NCBI GenBank assembly: GCA_012295275.1
Contig: CM022674.1
Span: forward strand, 16,381,649-16,445,648
From: Chrysomallon squamiferum
Lineage: Eukaryota; Mollusca; Gastropoda; Neomphalida; Peltospiridae
Reading direction: 5' to 3'
Length of the DNA stretch: 64,000 nt
Positions 1-15,654 of this stretch are shown one piece after another. The notes beneath the pieces were generated by a model. The model saw only the letters and a program-made list of their open reading frames with translations, ran no database searches and was not told the origin of the DNA. The position numbers and the translations under genes are program-made. Positions within the stretch are counted from its first letter, which is position 1; each line of letters starts with the position of its first letter.

Positions 1-541
1 TCCTTATAATCAATACACAGTTATGTGGCAAAACTTTTAGATATCAGTAATAATTCATATTGTTTAAAATAGTATTTTAAATTTATCTTTATCCAAAACA
101 CGAATAAATGTCTTATCAAATTCAACAACTATTGTTTATCTAAATCTGAATTTCTAGTACTTTCCAAAAACAACAATTATTAAGTCACATTTAACAACTG
201 TTTTCAAAGACCATTGCTATATTTACATTCAGGAATTGCTTCTAGAATACAGTTTATAAATTTACGTTCTGCAACTGCTTCAGAAATAGTAGTTTATATA
301 TTCAAATTTTAAAAGTTTCCAAAGGTACGTTGTAAAATTAACATTTAAAAACCATTTGCAAAGACATAACTTACAAATTTAAGTAATAAATAAAACAGTT
401 TCAAATAATCTAGCAACACAAAATGAAATAAACAATTGAACTTTTTTTTTTTTTTTTTTTTTTTAAATATATTGTTTTTCTTTATGAGTTTCAATATATA
501 GACTATAAAACATCCTTTAAAATGGAATTTTTTTCTCTTCC
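1..541. other. AT-rich sequence without a recognisable gene
   Basis: Downstream flank of the fibrinogen-domain gene. It contains a poly-T run near 441-464 and otherwise only AT-rich sequence. I see no reading frame or repeat family here that I can support. Confidence 0.5.
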
Positions 542-547
542 TTTATT
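542..547 (-). terminator. candidate polyadenylation signal of the fibrinogen-domain gene
   Basis: TTTATT on the plus strand reads AATAAA on the minus strand, about 240 bases after the stop codon at 786-788. Position and sequence fit a poly(A) signal, but AT-rich DNA gives such hexamers by chance. Confidence 0.35.
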
Positions 548-785
548 TTTATTTTAAATCTCCAGTGATCAATTCATATTCATTAGGCGAATACTACTGT
601 CTCATTTCCAATGAGAAAGCACTTTTAGTTCAAACGGAGAAGATGGTCGAATTTTCATTACACTTTTAGTTCAAAACAGAAGATGGTCGAATTTTCGTCA
701 CAGTTTTAGTTCAAAACAGAAGATGGTCGAATTTTCGTCACAGTTTTAGTTCAAAACAGAAGATGGTCGAATTTTCGTCACAGTT

Positions 786-3296
<2,511 letters not shown>

Positions 3297-3358
3297 TTTA
3301 TAAATGGTATCAGTGCTGAAATTCACGTATCTCTGCTCGGAATTAAATTAATCCACTT

Positions 3359-3365
3359 ATATAAA
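3359..3365 (-). promoter_or_regulatory. TATA box candidate of the fibrinogen-domain gene
   Basis: The minus strand reads CTTTATATAAGTGG, a good TATATAA match. A start of transcription about 30 bases on, near 3330, leaves a short leader before the signal-peptide Met at 3296. Confidence 0.5.
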
Positions 3366-3796
3366 GATATTTTAATCGTTATTTCATAGAGAAAAATACA
3401 GTATTAATTACTTCTACAAATGTTTCCAAGACACTAACTAGCAGTCTACAAAACTGACCTCTTCAAATTATACTGAGCGTTTGAAACAGTCTTCTGCTTT
3501 CAGTCCACAGCATAAATATTTCATCCTTTGTCCGTCTACTCGTCTCACTTGGGTGATTAAATTAATAATACACTAACCGTACATAGTTTTTCTAATAAGT
3601 ACTATCAATTTCCTGAGTTTAGCTGAAACATATAGAAGCCAAACAGAAAGGTAAATACCTTTATACTTATTAGTAAATTAGACGTCAGAGAAATGATTAT
3701 TTGAAATGTGGTTTGTTTGTCTTTGAGAAATTAATATTTACGCTTGCTGCATAAGCAGAATATCTTGTATTTTGTCTTTCCTTCCTTTTGTTTTGT

Positions 3797-3920
<124 letters not shown>

Positions 3921-4257
3921 GATATTTTGTTTTTTTCTGTTTTGCTTCAGGGGTTAGTTTAGGGCGAAATGATTGTCTAATTTTGACTTTTTCTTGGTGT
4001 ATCTTTGTGGGTTATTTGGTATTCTGAGGGGGTTCGTTCGTTATTTTGTTTATTTTTAATCTTACTGTATTTTTTCTTCTTTGTCTTCTTCTTCTACATA
4101 ACGTTTGTGTATGTGCATTGTGTGGGATGAATTAAAAACAAAATTTTTTTTTTTTTTTTTCCTGGATTTCAATAATCCCTCTGTCTGTCTATCCACCGAT
4201 GTATCCATGGATCTACCACGTCATACTCACAGACTCATAACACAAGTTGGTATCAGC

Positions 4258-4260
4258 ATG

Positions 4261-4305
<45 letters not shown>

Positions 4306-4318
4306 ATTATTATTATTT
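4258..4318. repeat. (ATT)n microsatellite
   Basis: About 18 ATT units with a CATC interruption. No coding meaning; reading frames here are poly-Ile artefacts. Confidence 0.9.
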
Positions 4319-4769
4319 ATTTATGTAGAATGGCAATGCGCAGTCAGAAGAAAACTTAGCACAGTATTCATGGTCAAAATGCAAGTTAGGATACACAGAA
4401 TATCTAGCAAGGAATTGCACAATTAACATTAGTATGATAAATTTGTGTTCAAACGAAAGCTCATCTACATGATTTAAACAATTAGTTATTAAAACTGTGT
4501 AAACAGTGAGTGAAGCCCAACAACATGTTAGTTCCAAAAGCGAGATATCTAAGTGAAGCGGGCATACAAACCATTCTTCAACTGACACCCTGCAGTCTTC
4601 ATCCTGTCTGTTTATAGATGCCATAAAATATGTTTTAACCTTCTGTTCTATGACGTGAGAGTTCCGGCTGAAGATATTTATTTGCTTTTAATTTTTTAAT
4701 TTTAATTTTAATTTTGTTTTATTATTATTATTATTTTTTTTTATCATAATTATTTGTCATATATATATA

Positions 4770-5835
4770 TACAGTCTCCGAAACAAGAAACACAGAATGG
4801 TTGATTTCTTAGATAACTGTTGTAAACTGACACATATACAAACTATGAATATAATGACATTTGGTGATTCAAACCTATAGCTTTTGTTAGAGTCGCCAAA
4901 AAGCAGGTAACACAAAATAAAGGATATGATCGTGTTTATTAGCCAAAACGTCCCCGCATGCAAACCACGTTACAAGTGCATGTTCACGTGCGGCACATGA
5001 AACTTGAGGCTTGAGTTCGAGCCAGACGGCCTGTAAGAAGAGTGGTTTTGACTCAACAACATCGTCGACAACGACATCAGTGGTGTCAAGTGCACAGAGT
5101 CTGGCCTCAATTACGATGGAGAACTGTCTGGTTTAGTGACGAGGTTCGATTTCTGCTTCATCGAGTTGTTGAAACATATCCAGTTTACAGACGTCATGGT
5201 GAACATTTTGCTGCAAACTGCATACAGGAAGCGGACAGATTTGGCGGTGATAGTGTGATGGTGTGGGCAGCAATCTCATACACTGGCAGGACCATCCTGG
5301 TTCACATCCAAGGCAACTTAACGACACAAAGACACCGATTATGAATAATGGTAACGCTGTATTCCAGCACGACAATGCGAGACCACATACAGCCAGACTC
5401 ACACCAGTGTACCTGTACAACAATAACATTCAAGTCCTGCCCTGGCCCTCTAAATCTCCGGATTTGAACCATATAGAGCCATTTTGGGACGAGTTGGATA
5501 GACGACTGAGACAGCATCAACCACAGCCGCAGAATCGTGCTCAGTTGGCACTATTACTACAGACAGTGGGCCACCATTCCACAAGATGTAATTCGTAATG
5601 TCATTACTGCCATGGGAAGAAGATGTCAGGCAGTTCTGAAATCCCACGGTAGGCACACAAGGTATTGATATTACGTTGTTATAATCTTGAAGTTTAACCT
5701 TTTAAATGTAATACCATCAATATTAATAAATTGCGAAAGTGTGTGTAAAATGTGAACATTCTGCTGCTTTCTGTTGATCCATTAGTAAAATATTCCCAAT
5801 GCCAATAAAATCATCTTTTCCGTTTCTTTATGTCT
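4770..5835 (+). mobile_element. decayed Tc1/mariner-type element
   Basis: The two ends are imperfect inverted repeats (CTCCGAAACAAGAAACACAG near 4776 and a matching CGTTTCTTTATG end near 5820-5835) next to a TA-rich target. It is the same family as the element at 22,624-24,052, with which it aligns along most of its length. The part encoding the N-terminal DNA-binding domain of the transposase has been deleted near 5005-5020, so it cannot move itself. Confidence 0.8.
5040..5655 (+). pseudogene. Tc1/mariner transposase remnant (catalytic part only)
   Basis: Two overlapping frames carry the catalytic core. WFSDEVRF holds the first Asp and QHDNARPHTA the second, and PDLNHIEPFWDELDRRL holds the Glu of the DDE triad. 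The frame breaks near 5325-5345, a stretch present in the sister copy is missing there, and the N-terminal helix-turn-helix region is gone. The enzyme would cut and paste the element at TA sites; this copy is dead. Confidence 0.85.
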
Positions 5836-6104
5836 GTGTATGTGTGTGTGTGTATATATACACATACATACATACAGGTATATATGTATGTAAGTATTAA
5901 TATATATGTGTATGGGTTTCTGGGTGTGTGTGTGGTGCGTGTGTGTCTGTACGCGTACGTAAGTAGGTATTAATATGTAAGTCCATATATGTGTGTGTGT
6001 GTGTATTTGTGTGTGTATGTGTGTGTGTGTTTGTGTGTATTTTTTGTGTGTGTGTATGTGTGTGTTTGTGTGTGTGTGTGTTTGTGTGTGTTTGTGTGTG
6101 TGTG

Positions 6105-6137
<33 letters not shown>

Positions 6138-6143
6138 TGTGTT

Positions 6144-6198
<55 letters not shown>

Positions 6199-6365
6199 TG
6201 TGTGTGTATGTGTGTGTGTGTTTGTGTGTGTGTGGTTGTGTGTTTGTGTGTGTATGTGTGTGTGTGGTTGTGTGGTTGTGTGTTTGTGTGTGCATGTGTG
6301 TGTGTGTTTGTGTGTGTGTGTGTTTGTGTGTGTATGTGTGTGTGTGTGTGTGTGTACGCGTGCGT
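5829..6365. repeat. long compound (GT)n microsatellite
   Basis: More than 350 bases dominated by GTGTGT with TTTGTG, TATG and GTTG interruptions, bordered by TACGCGTACG-like sequence on both sides (about 5950-5960 and 6354-6363) and by the same phrase 'AAGTAGGTATTAATATGTAA'. The two borders suggest that the unit itself was duplicated. The Cys-Val and His-Thr frames across it are artefacts. Confidence 0.95.
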
Positions 6366-7537
6366 AAGTAGGTATTAATATGTAAATCCATACTTACAAA
6401 GTTACTGTTTTTAATCAGCGTTAGAAATATCCTAAGGGATTAAATAAATAAAAAGTGTTAACAATACATTATTATAAACAATGAAATGGCCCCGACCGAA
6501 CTGTATTCAAATAAATAATTTATCTTTCTTTACCTGTTTTGTTAATTTTAAAATTGACTAAGCTTACACTGATCAATCTATATATGATCATGTGGGATGA
6601 ATTGAAATGACTTTCCCAGCTTTGATTTGTCTTCAAAGCGATCTCGTTATTTAAAATATTCATGTTTTTTTTATTCATATAAACTAGATATTGCGTTTAG
6701 AATCAGCCTGAAATATATATGTATGTATATAGACATATATAGGTGTGAGTGTGTGTGCGTGTGCGTGTGTTTATTTATTATGTTTAGTAGTATTAGTAGT
6801 GGTAGTGATAGTAGTAGTAATAGTAGTAGTAGTAGTAGTCATATTAATATCATCATTGTTTGGTTACTATGAGGGTGGGGTTCAGACGGTACTTTGATCT
6901 GGGCCCAAGAGCTAAGAAGGGACCCATGGCTACCATGCGTCTGCTTGTTTCATTCTGTTATTTCTGATTCTGAATTCTGAGAAAAATCTTTGCCTGTCTC
7001 GGGGCCCAAAAGGGGTCTCGTATAGCCTTGCAAAATTTATCTTGGAGGCCCTGCTGTCAACCATCTCCATAATTTCAATTTCTGGCAGATGAAGGAATGG
7101 GTAAGCTAAGCTAATGTCAACTGAAAGTATAAAATAACAACATTTTTTCTCTTATAATTTCAATATTTATATATGTCCATGAAATTGTGGCATATTTAGT
7201 TGTTTTTTTATATTCTTTCACATTTTTGTTTTGCTTTATATCATCCAACAATAAGAAATACTTTTACGTTAAATTGTTTTGGAATTTCTTTAAATTTATG
7301 GTGATTTATGAATAGAGAGATTTCAAAAGACCAGGTAAAGCCAATTTTTACATTAAATCTGATATAGGGATCCTAGGAAATGCTGCTGAAAATATGAATT
7401 TTTATGGAGTGAAAATTCCGCCGAAAAGTTATTTAAGAATGCTACTGATTATTGCTAAATACAGAAACATTTAATCCTATACTTCAGTTTAAGTATGACC
7501 TTTCTGCAGTTCTCTCTCACTAAGAGCTTCAAAGCTC

Positions 7538-7572
<35 letters not shown>

Positions 7573-9040
7573 TTATTATTGTTGTTATTATTATTATTGA
7601 TCTTGTTATTATAGATATTATTATTATTATTATTATTATTGTTGTTGTTGTTGTTTACAGAAGAAAAAGCATGTTTATGAGCCACCTCTGTCACCCGTTC
7701 CGACCCCCATTCAAGTTTTTCAGTTAAAACGTGGAACAGTAAGAAAGTGAAAAGCTGGTTACTGAAAAACAATATTACAAGGTAATGTTCTTAGAAGCAG
7801 GAACTGGATATTAGGTTTTCAAATTTATTTTTTAATGATAAGAACAAAGTACATAAATGTACTTAATGTAATTTCAATATATTGTTTTAATTTGTTAATA
7901 GAATCCACACTTTGCTAACAATAAATATTTTAAGCTGGTATTATTCTGTTGTAAAAAAATAGTCCAAGCACATTTTGTGTGGATCGAAATGATTGTTTAA
8001 TTTAAAAAATGAAATCACTAACCTTTGTTAATAATAAATTATGATATCAGAATTATAATTCTATTCTTTACCAATATTATCGCATTTATTGTGATATTAT
8101 GCACTGACTGTGCAAAGAAAAAAAAATGCTTTCTAGACTAAGGATATGACTACTTTTTAATGATTTATTCAGTCTGTTATGTTTTATTTACATATTTTAA
8201 CAAAACAGTGTAAGTATGTTACACGATTGATTAAAGAGACTGTGTAGTAATTTTACATCTCTATAATTAATTCTGAATAAAAGTTTATGCAGAGGTTTGT
8301 TTCAAGAACATGTTAGATGAAAAATGTGGATTAATCATAATAGTACTGTTGAAATGTGAAATTTGGTGTGTGTGTGTGTGTGTGTGTGTGCGATTTTTGT
8401 GTGCATATGCATGTCTGTGTTTTCTTTCTTTCAGTATTATGCTCATATTTCATTCATTTATTTCTGGGTATTTTATACATCTTATTTTACTGAAAATCTT
8501 CACACTTTGTCAGGAAGGAAAGTGATATTTTTAAATAAGTAAAACGGCAGCTAAACACACTGAACCTTTTTTCAATAATTTAATATTAGTCCAGTGATAA
8601 GAATTTTTTAGCTTCATCCTTGCAGAATGGTTCATGGTTGATTGTAGTAAATTTAACAAAATATACAGTGTCTCAGGAAAAAGCCAGAATGTTTTTTTTT
8701 CTGTTTTTTGTTATTATTCTGTGACTACCTGTTTTAGTAATTTTATTTTGTAATTGAAATATTATCTTTAATTCAGGTAGCTGATTTTTACTATCAGACT
8801 GAAGACAGAACTAAAACTGAAGTCTATAAACAGCATCATGGATATCACTAATCGTCTCAAAATTATTCAATAGCAAAGATTATTTTTCTGTCTCTCTTTG
8901 TGTATAATGTATTTCTGTCTCTAACCTTATTTGAATTTATTTTCTGTCTTACTCTTGGTTTATTTCCTTCCATCCATTTAGTGTCTCTCCAGTTGTTTCT
9001 TTATTGCCATCAGGGTGTTCCTGGGATTATTATAATTATA

Positions 9041-9109
<69 letters not shown>

Positions 9110-9786
9110 GTTGTTGTTGTTGTTGTTGTTGTTATTATTATTTTATATAATTACTGTTATTAATGTTATACTATTGTTTTTATTATTATTATTGTTACTG
9201 ATATTATTAATAGTATTGTTATTATGGTTGTTATTTTGTTCTTTTATTTTTTATTTGTTTTATTACTGTTATTTATAATGCATCACTACAGACTGTATGA
9301 CAAAATACATTAAAAAAAAAAAAAAAACAAAAAAACACCTGCTGAAATGTAATGCATGTCAACATCAAATCTCCTGCTAGAATCTGATTCATGTGATGAT
9401 AAATCTTTAACATTTACAACTAACTTTAGTTCACATTTTTTTTATTTATTATTATATTTTTTTTTTTTTTTTTTTTTTGTGATGATAATTCGGTATTTCT
9501 TTATCAGTTTCTTGTCTGTATAAAAATGTTTGAATATTTAGGAATACACTTATTAGTTAAAATAGCTTTTTCTATAGCACAAACATATACACCACAGTTA
9601 CTGCTATCAATCTGCCTGGAATTTCAGAGTAATTAATAAAAGACCACAATGAAGTTTTCCATAATATATCTTACGTTCCACCATTAAATAGCTGGAAACA
9701 TGAAAAATGACTTCATTGTTTTTACCTCCAAATGTATCACAGTAGTACAGTACGTTTTTTTTAGATATATCTGTTTCAGTTATTAC
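6366..9786. other. AT-rich intergenic stretch with microsatellites, no supported gene
   Basis: It contains microsatellites at about 7538-7645 (AAT/ATT/GTT), 8363-8390 (TG), 9028-9145 (ATT then GTT) and poly-A/poly-T runs near 9311-9340 and 9455-9478. Positions 6871-7080 are clearly richer in G and C than their surroundings. I found no conserved protein segment on either strand. Confidence 0.6.
9028..9150. repeat. (ATT)n-(GTT)n microsatellite
   Basis: About 30 ATT units pass into GTT units. Reading frames of poly-Ile/poly-Val here are artefacts. Confidence 0.9.
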
Positions 9787-11660
9787 TCAGTGAGTGTTTC
9801 TTTCATTCAATGGAGCAACAACGTATTCATAATCAAACCATCTTTTACATATACTTTCTGTTACGTGAAATGTCCATCTGGGTTGGTCACTGTCACCGTT
9901 CACAAATATCTTCTGACCAAACCAACCACAATCTACCATGTGAATATGTTGATTCTTCAGTTGTTTTTGTAGTACAGACAAGAATACATTACTGTGGCTG
10001 TTATTCAGGCAGCTATCATGTAGAAGATTGTGGTTTATGACATCTGCATTTACAGTTATACCATCAATTTGAGTGCTAACAAAATATACCAATGATTGCA
10101 TCGCTATTGGATTCTAATCAATGAAGTGTTGTCTGTGTCTCTCACTCTATTTTTGTTCGTATTAAAATGTAATATATCTAATGATACACTGTTTATTATA
10201 CTCTTGTCGTCAAATGACAACAATGATCTTCATGTTTGTAAATCTGTTACGTTTATGTCATTTACAGGTTTCATTTCACAATTCTTAATTTCCAAACTAT
10301 CAACTTCACAACAAACAAGAATCCACTGTCCATTATTTTCTGCAACAGATGAATTAAGCCTATATGATGCTCCATCAAGTTCTGGCAGTTTTCACGTCAT
10401 GTAATCTTGTTTGGTTCGTTTCTTGGTTGTCTAACACTTCTACAGTCTGATACATTAACAGTTGAAGTCTTAAGTTTGTAAACACAAGAACAATGTTTTT
10501 ATAACATGTTCACTCTTTCTATGAAAACTACTGAGACTTCACTCAAACCCAGGTCCTGTTTACTGTTGTTATTTGCTTTCATGATACGTTTAGTGATTCA
10601 CTCAAACCCAGGTCCTGTTAACTGTTGTTATTTGCTTTCATGATATGTTTAGTGACTTCACTCAAACCCAGGTACTGTTCACTGCTGTTATTTGCTTTCA
10701 TGATATGTTTAGTGAATTCACTCAAACCCAGGTACTGTTCACTGTTGTTATTTTTTCTCTGATCATTACTTTTTATGAACAAATTGGGAGGAACTTGAAC
10801 GTAATTTGAATTTTTTCTCATATGTTCACTCATCAAATAAAAATAAGAGTTGAAGGGAAAGAAACTAAAAGTTATTTAATAAATATTGATTATATGAGCA
10901 TAGGCAGGTATTTTTTACTGTCTTTGATTTATGAAAACTATCAAATAACTGTTGTACAGAACTGTAACCCATTGCATCAAGCTGGCACGTATGAAATGCC
11001 CATACTTATTTCCCCGGATCTTCACTGTAAACAAATATACTTACGTTATACAATGATATTACCTTAAGCTCTTTCAGTATATTGCTAATAATTTTAGTAA
11101 AAACTCCTAAGCATTTTGCTGACCATTAATATTTGATCCCATTCCATAAGCAACATTTAATACAACTTTGTGTAAAATATCATCTGATACCTCTTCGCAG
11201 TGTTTATTTTCATCTTTCAAATGTTGCGGTATTTGCAGTACACTTTCTTCTACTAATTGAACTCGTAATTTTACATAATTATCAGAATATACAGTTACAG
11301 GTTCACATTTATTTTCATAAATAATTAACCATGCAAATCACTTTCTACTGGGGCTTGCATCACTGCTTTAAGGCAGCTGTCTGCTGAAAAGTACCTTGTT
11401 TCTTAAAATTATCAGGTTGCTGTTTGGATTTGGCCCGCATTTCTAATATTGTTATATTTACTTGTTTACCAATTGGCTTCTTTATCTTCCTTAAATATTT
11501 TTTTCACTTTCATACAATCTACCGCTGCCAATTTTTGCACTGAAACGGTTTGGTTTTGCAATTTTTCTGAATAATAATCCAGTCTTTGTTGGGTTCTGCC
11601 TTGCAGTCCAATATATTTGAGAATTGTAAACCTATTTTCATTTGTACTAGTTTTCATCTG
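9787..11660 (-). pseudogene. intronless decayed reading frame of unknown family
   Basis: Long protein-like stretches follow one another on the minus strand in shifting frames. In order: 11,657-11,466 (KLQNQTVSVQKLAAVDCMKV) continuing in another frame to about 11,355 (KQVNITILEMRAKSKQQPDN); 11,330-11,130 (VYSDNYVKLRVQLVEESVLQ, then VVLNVAYGMGSNINGQQNA before a TAG); about 11,060-10,940 (KIRGNKYGHFIRASLMQWVT); 10,836-10,540 with a 20-residue repeat; 10,400-10,245 (NNGQWILVCCEVDSLEIKNC); and 10,101-9,787 (VDCGWFGQKIFVNGDSDQPR). At least six stops or shifts break it. There are no convincing introns, so it may be a retrocopy or a mobile-element gene. I do not recognise the family. Confidence 0.55.
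10541..10757 (-). repeat. 60-bp tandem repeat inside the unknown decayed reading frame
   Basis: Units start at 10,541, 10,600, 10,660 and 10,720, so the periods are 59, 60 and 60. On the minus strand the unit encodes 20 residues like SEQYLGLSEVTKHIMKANN. The one 59-base unit shifts the frame, fitting decay of a once in-frame protein repeat. Confidence 0.8.
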
Positions 11661-11734
11661 CTCATGAATAAAATGTTCACTACTGGGAATTTCTGATGCC
11701 TATGTTTCTGTCTGTGATATGTTTCTCAATAATG

Positions 11735-11736
<2 letters not shown>

Positions 11737-11771
<35 letters not shown>

Positions 11772-11782
11772 ATATATATATA
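11737..11782. repeat. (AT)n microsatellite
   Basis: About 46 bases of AT alternation with one T-T phase break. The neighbouring stretch to 12,400 shows no gene. Confidence 0.9.
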
Positions 11783-12425
11783 TTCATTATTATTTTCTTT
11801 TTCATAAAAATGTGTAGCTTAACCGCTTTTAACTGGAAATGTAACAGTTGATTATGCAGTTATATACATTGTTATAAATAAAGTTTCATGCAATTAATAT
11901 GTTACATGAAAATGAAGTGTGTGGACTAAAAAACAAAAAGACGGTTTTTCTTTCGACTTTGCTGTAAGGAAAAGTTAAATAATGTTGATGTGATGATGTT
12001 TGTGATGATATTTATTTAAAAAAAATATATATATATTGAGATACTTTAGTAATGATAATATTAAAATTGCCGTAAAACGACCAGTCATATTTTTTATCGT
12101 TTTTATTTTTATCCACAAAATTTGTCCAAAACTTTACCTTGAACACACTCAATACTTGGGTGGACGACCGCGTTATTTTCTGTGCTAGTGTTTGTTATCA
12201 GCATTCCCACATACTGACACAAACCAAACAATACATTTATGATACACCAACCCTAGATACTATAAACTATAAAAATGCAAGAATATGTAAGAATATACAT
12301 GAATAATTTACTTATTACCCTGTATGAAGAAATTAACATAATAAACTATGTCTGGTTTTTAGTTAAATCATTCCACAATTTACTTGTATATAAGTAGAGT
12401 TACCAAACTCGCTGGTATGTAACAC

Positions 12426-13450
12426 TGTTACGGGGCGTCTAACGCAGTCGCATGCAACCCGTAATTAACACAGTCGTCACGTGACCAAATTAGAACCCCG
12501 TAACAGCCGTAACACTGCTCCCCCAAATTACCACTAACTATACGTACAGACATCCCTGTATCAGATAGATAGCTACCCGCTTTGGCCCGGCAGTAACGGT
12601 ATTCAGGGAACAAGGGCATATATGAATTTATATTTAGCCAATGTTAAATCACTAGAAACACAACAATACAAGTTTAGATTTAAAGAATAATAATAGTTAT
12701 TTAGTGATTAAGCTTACAACGCTTACACGGCTGTTTACAAACAGTTTCATGCCACAAAATGACTCTCACTACATAAGTGAACATACGGGGATATTAAATA
12801 TGTTTATCCCTCAAGGTAAAACAGCACACCCGAAGATGTATTTGAATATGCAAGTATATGAAAATAACCTACTACTTAGTAAGATGATCAGATATCCACT
12901 ATTCTACCCGCTGTTTAAGATATAATAATTACAGCTTACTTTGATTGGTCTGATCACAGATTACCAGCCATTCTCCAACTAGTGGATACACTACTTCAAA
13001 CTTTATATAGTTAAATAATATTTGTTAGAAAACCACATCAAACTACCTTTCAGTTGCTCAAACAGAGCCTTAAAACGTATAGTTATCTAAGTCAGCTGGA
13101 TCTATGTAACTGTCCATCTGAGGGTTAGCCACACGTCTGTTCTGTACGGTGTAAAAACTGATTGCCCCAAACAAAACACGATCTGTGTTATTATTGCCTA
13201 GGAAGGACCACATAGCGGGTATTTTAACATAGATGTCCCAGATTGGTGACAAGACTGGTTGGAACTTTAGCAGACATAGGTACCAGGCGTATCCAAAACA
13301 ACACCTCACTATAGCTTATACAAGTTTTAAGAAAAATCTAACGGCTATTACATATTAAACATGAGACTTCTTTCTCCGTCACACTTAGGTTATATAATTC
13401 TTAAGGTTGCATATTAAAGAGCAGACTGCTGTCTCCCTTACAAACACTAT
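12426..13450. mobile_element. possible mobile-element debris with a TGTTACGGGG/CCCCGTAACA inverted pair
   Basis: TGTTACGGGG (12,426-12,435) and its exact reverse complement CCCCGTAACA (12,496-12,505) bound 80 bases of sequence richer in G and C than the flanks. A TG...CA boundary of this type is typical of LTR ends, but I see no target duplication, primer site or polymerase gene. Near 13,345 and 13,410 a diverged direct repeat of about 65 bases (CATATTAAAnnnnAGACTnCTnTCTCC) occurs. This may be a solo LTR or another relic; the call is weak. Confidence 0.25.
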
Positions 13451-14200
13451 GTCACTAGTGGATGTCAGAGGAGTGACAAGAACTCGTACAATGCATTATT
13501 CCATTGTAGTTTGTTTTTCTTGAATACAGGAAATATTGCTCATCTAATAAAGAAACCAAAAGTAATTGCATTTTATCAAACATATTTATTATGTTAATTG
13601 TTAATAGCATTACAATAAATTCCGTTTTAATAATTACCATTATAATGAGATAATACAAAAATCTAAAAAATTAGTAAAATAGTAAACTCTAAATTAATAT
13701 ATTTCAATACAATTCAGATTTAGTATTTACTCATTTAACTAAATTATATTGGTCACACACACACACAGGCACGCACAGACACACAGACACACACAAACAT
13801 ATTAATAACAATTATTATATTTCTCATTTGGTATTCAAAATAAGGTTTACTTTTATGGATACTCTCACTTTTGTTACACATCTATCTGTCATATAACAAA
13901 GAAAGGTCATGTCCTCTATCTGGTATACAATAATGGATTCATCTTCCCACTTGTTGCACAATCAGCTTAGGAAATAATTAAGCAATTGATCCCTATTACG
14001 ATTTACCAGAAGTCAAAACAAAAAACAGCAAAGTTTAAACAAAGCAGTTAAATTACTGGTGATACTGGAACGTTAGTTAATTTCCCATGTCGCTAATCCC
14101 AATAAAAACAATAGCTTAATATAACCGCACTATCACGTGACTTGCACATCCAATCAGACCAAGTATTTTGTTAATCTGATTTCCTGTTCCTGAAAGTGAA
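13451..14200. other. AT-rich stretch without a recognisable gene
   Basis: A short CA repeat lies near 13,755-13,800. No supported coding sequence; the right end leads into the duplicated block. Confidence 0.4.
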
Positions 14201-15510
14201 AACAAAAGCAACTTGTGGAAATGAAAGTCGTGTCTCTTATCTCTTTGTGAAAATATATGTTTATTAGTATTAAAGGGATTTTGTCCATTTTATCAGTGTA
14301 AATTATTTCTAAAGATACGTGAGTATGCAGAATGAAATGAGAAAAGGTAAAAAGAGAAAAAAATAAGAGTAAAAATATAAGTGGAGAAAGTGAACATAAA
14401 ATAATGGTAAGCAGTAGCCAAGGTGTTAAGGAAGACATCATACTGAGGATGTCAAATACACAAACAGTGAGCTTAAATGTTCATCTGCAACATTTTATCA
14501 GTCAACAACAATGTTAATAAATGTACTCCTGATTTTATCATCTATGATGATCTAGGACGGTATCCCTTTGTATTTCTATAAACGTAAGAATGATAACCTT
14601 TTCAAGGAACCTAATTTGAAAACCCAAAGCAAGATTTCCTAACAACTATATTATTTAATGCATGTTATTATTCTTCTTGGAACAACTTTGTAAAATGTAT
14701 TTTAGATGATTCTGGTTTAACATATCACAACTTTGATAATGTTAAATGATTACGTGAAACGATATCCAAAATATTACATGATCAACATCAACAATTATAG
14801 AAAAATCATATTATAACGTCTTCAAAGGATATTAATTACAACATTTTTAAGAATGAACTGAAATTAGAAAACTAGTTTACTTTGCTGTCTCAAAAAAAAA
14901 AAAAAAACTAATATCTTATGTAAATTTGGAACCATGAATGCTAAACTTCCTGTGAAACTGGATGATGGTCTGATATTCTAATTAAAACCAGAAAATGTCA
15001 TATTTGTAATCTTAACAAAATTGGAGATGAATATGACTATATATATGAATATCACTATATAAAAATTAGGATCTTTATTTTTGTGTACTAGAAGATATTT
15101 TCCTTAGCTTTTTTCTTTCTTTCTTTCTATTATTATTATTACTGTATATAAGTTTTTTTTTGTATTAATAAAATTACAGAATCTAGATATACACCAGACT
15201 ACACAGCAATATAGTTACACAAATTTACACTGTATTTAATTCTTCATCACAATGAATTAGTTCACAGATCTTAGTTTGAAAATGTGGTCTGGCTCATGTA
15301 TCAATAATGATACTTTTGAATTGAAAAATTAAAACTGTACACAGTATTTAACATAATTAAATACACTGATACAACATTACATTAAAAATGTGCACAAATG
15401 AAGCAGCTCAAACTGAAACTACATCATAAATCACTGTATTTCAGGATGAAGTATAACATTAAGATCAACTTTGTACCGTAGAAATTACAAGCAGAATTTA
15501 GATTATTGTG

Positions 15511-15516
15511 TTTATT
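15511..15516 (-). terminator. candidate polyadenylation signal, STAND-ankyrin gene copy 1
   Basis: TTTATT reads AATAAA on the minus strand, about 140 bases past the stop codon. The same hexamer in the same context is kept in copy 2 at about 50,310-50,315. Confidence 0.35.
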
Positions 15517-15654
15517 ATGAACATGAGTTTTATATAAAAATACTATTTCTGAACAACTTCAAAATGATCTCACTAGTTGATCGTTCATTTAAAGTGATAG
15601 TCTGTGTACATAATGTACAAATCCAAAAAGTTCAGTTTCATATCAAAATTTAGT

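Noticed and set aside
5985-6378. Overlapping Cys-Val and His-Thr reading frames of more than 120 residues
   Set aside because: They are produced by the GT microsatellite: all frames on both strands are open because the repeat has no stop, and there is no protein-like composition.
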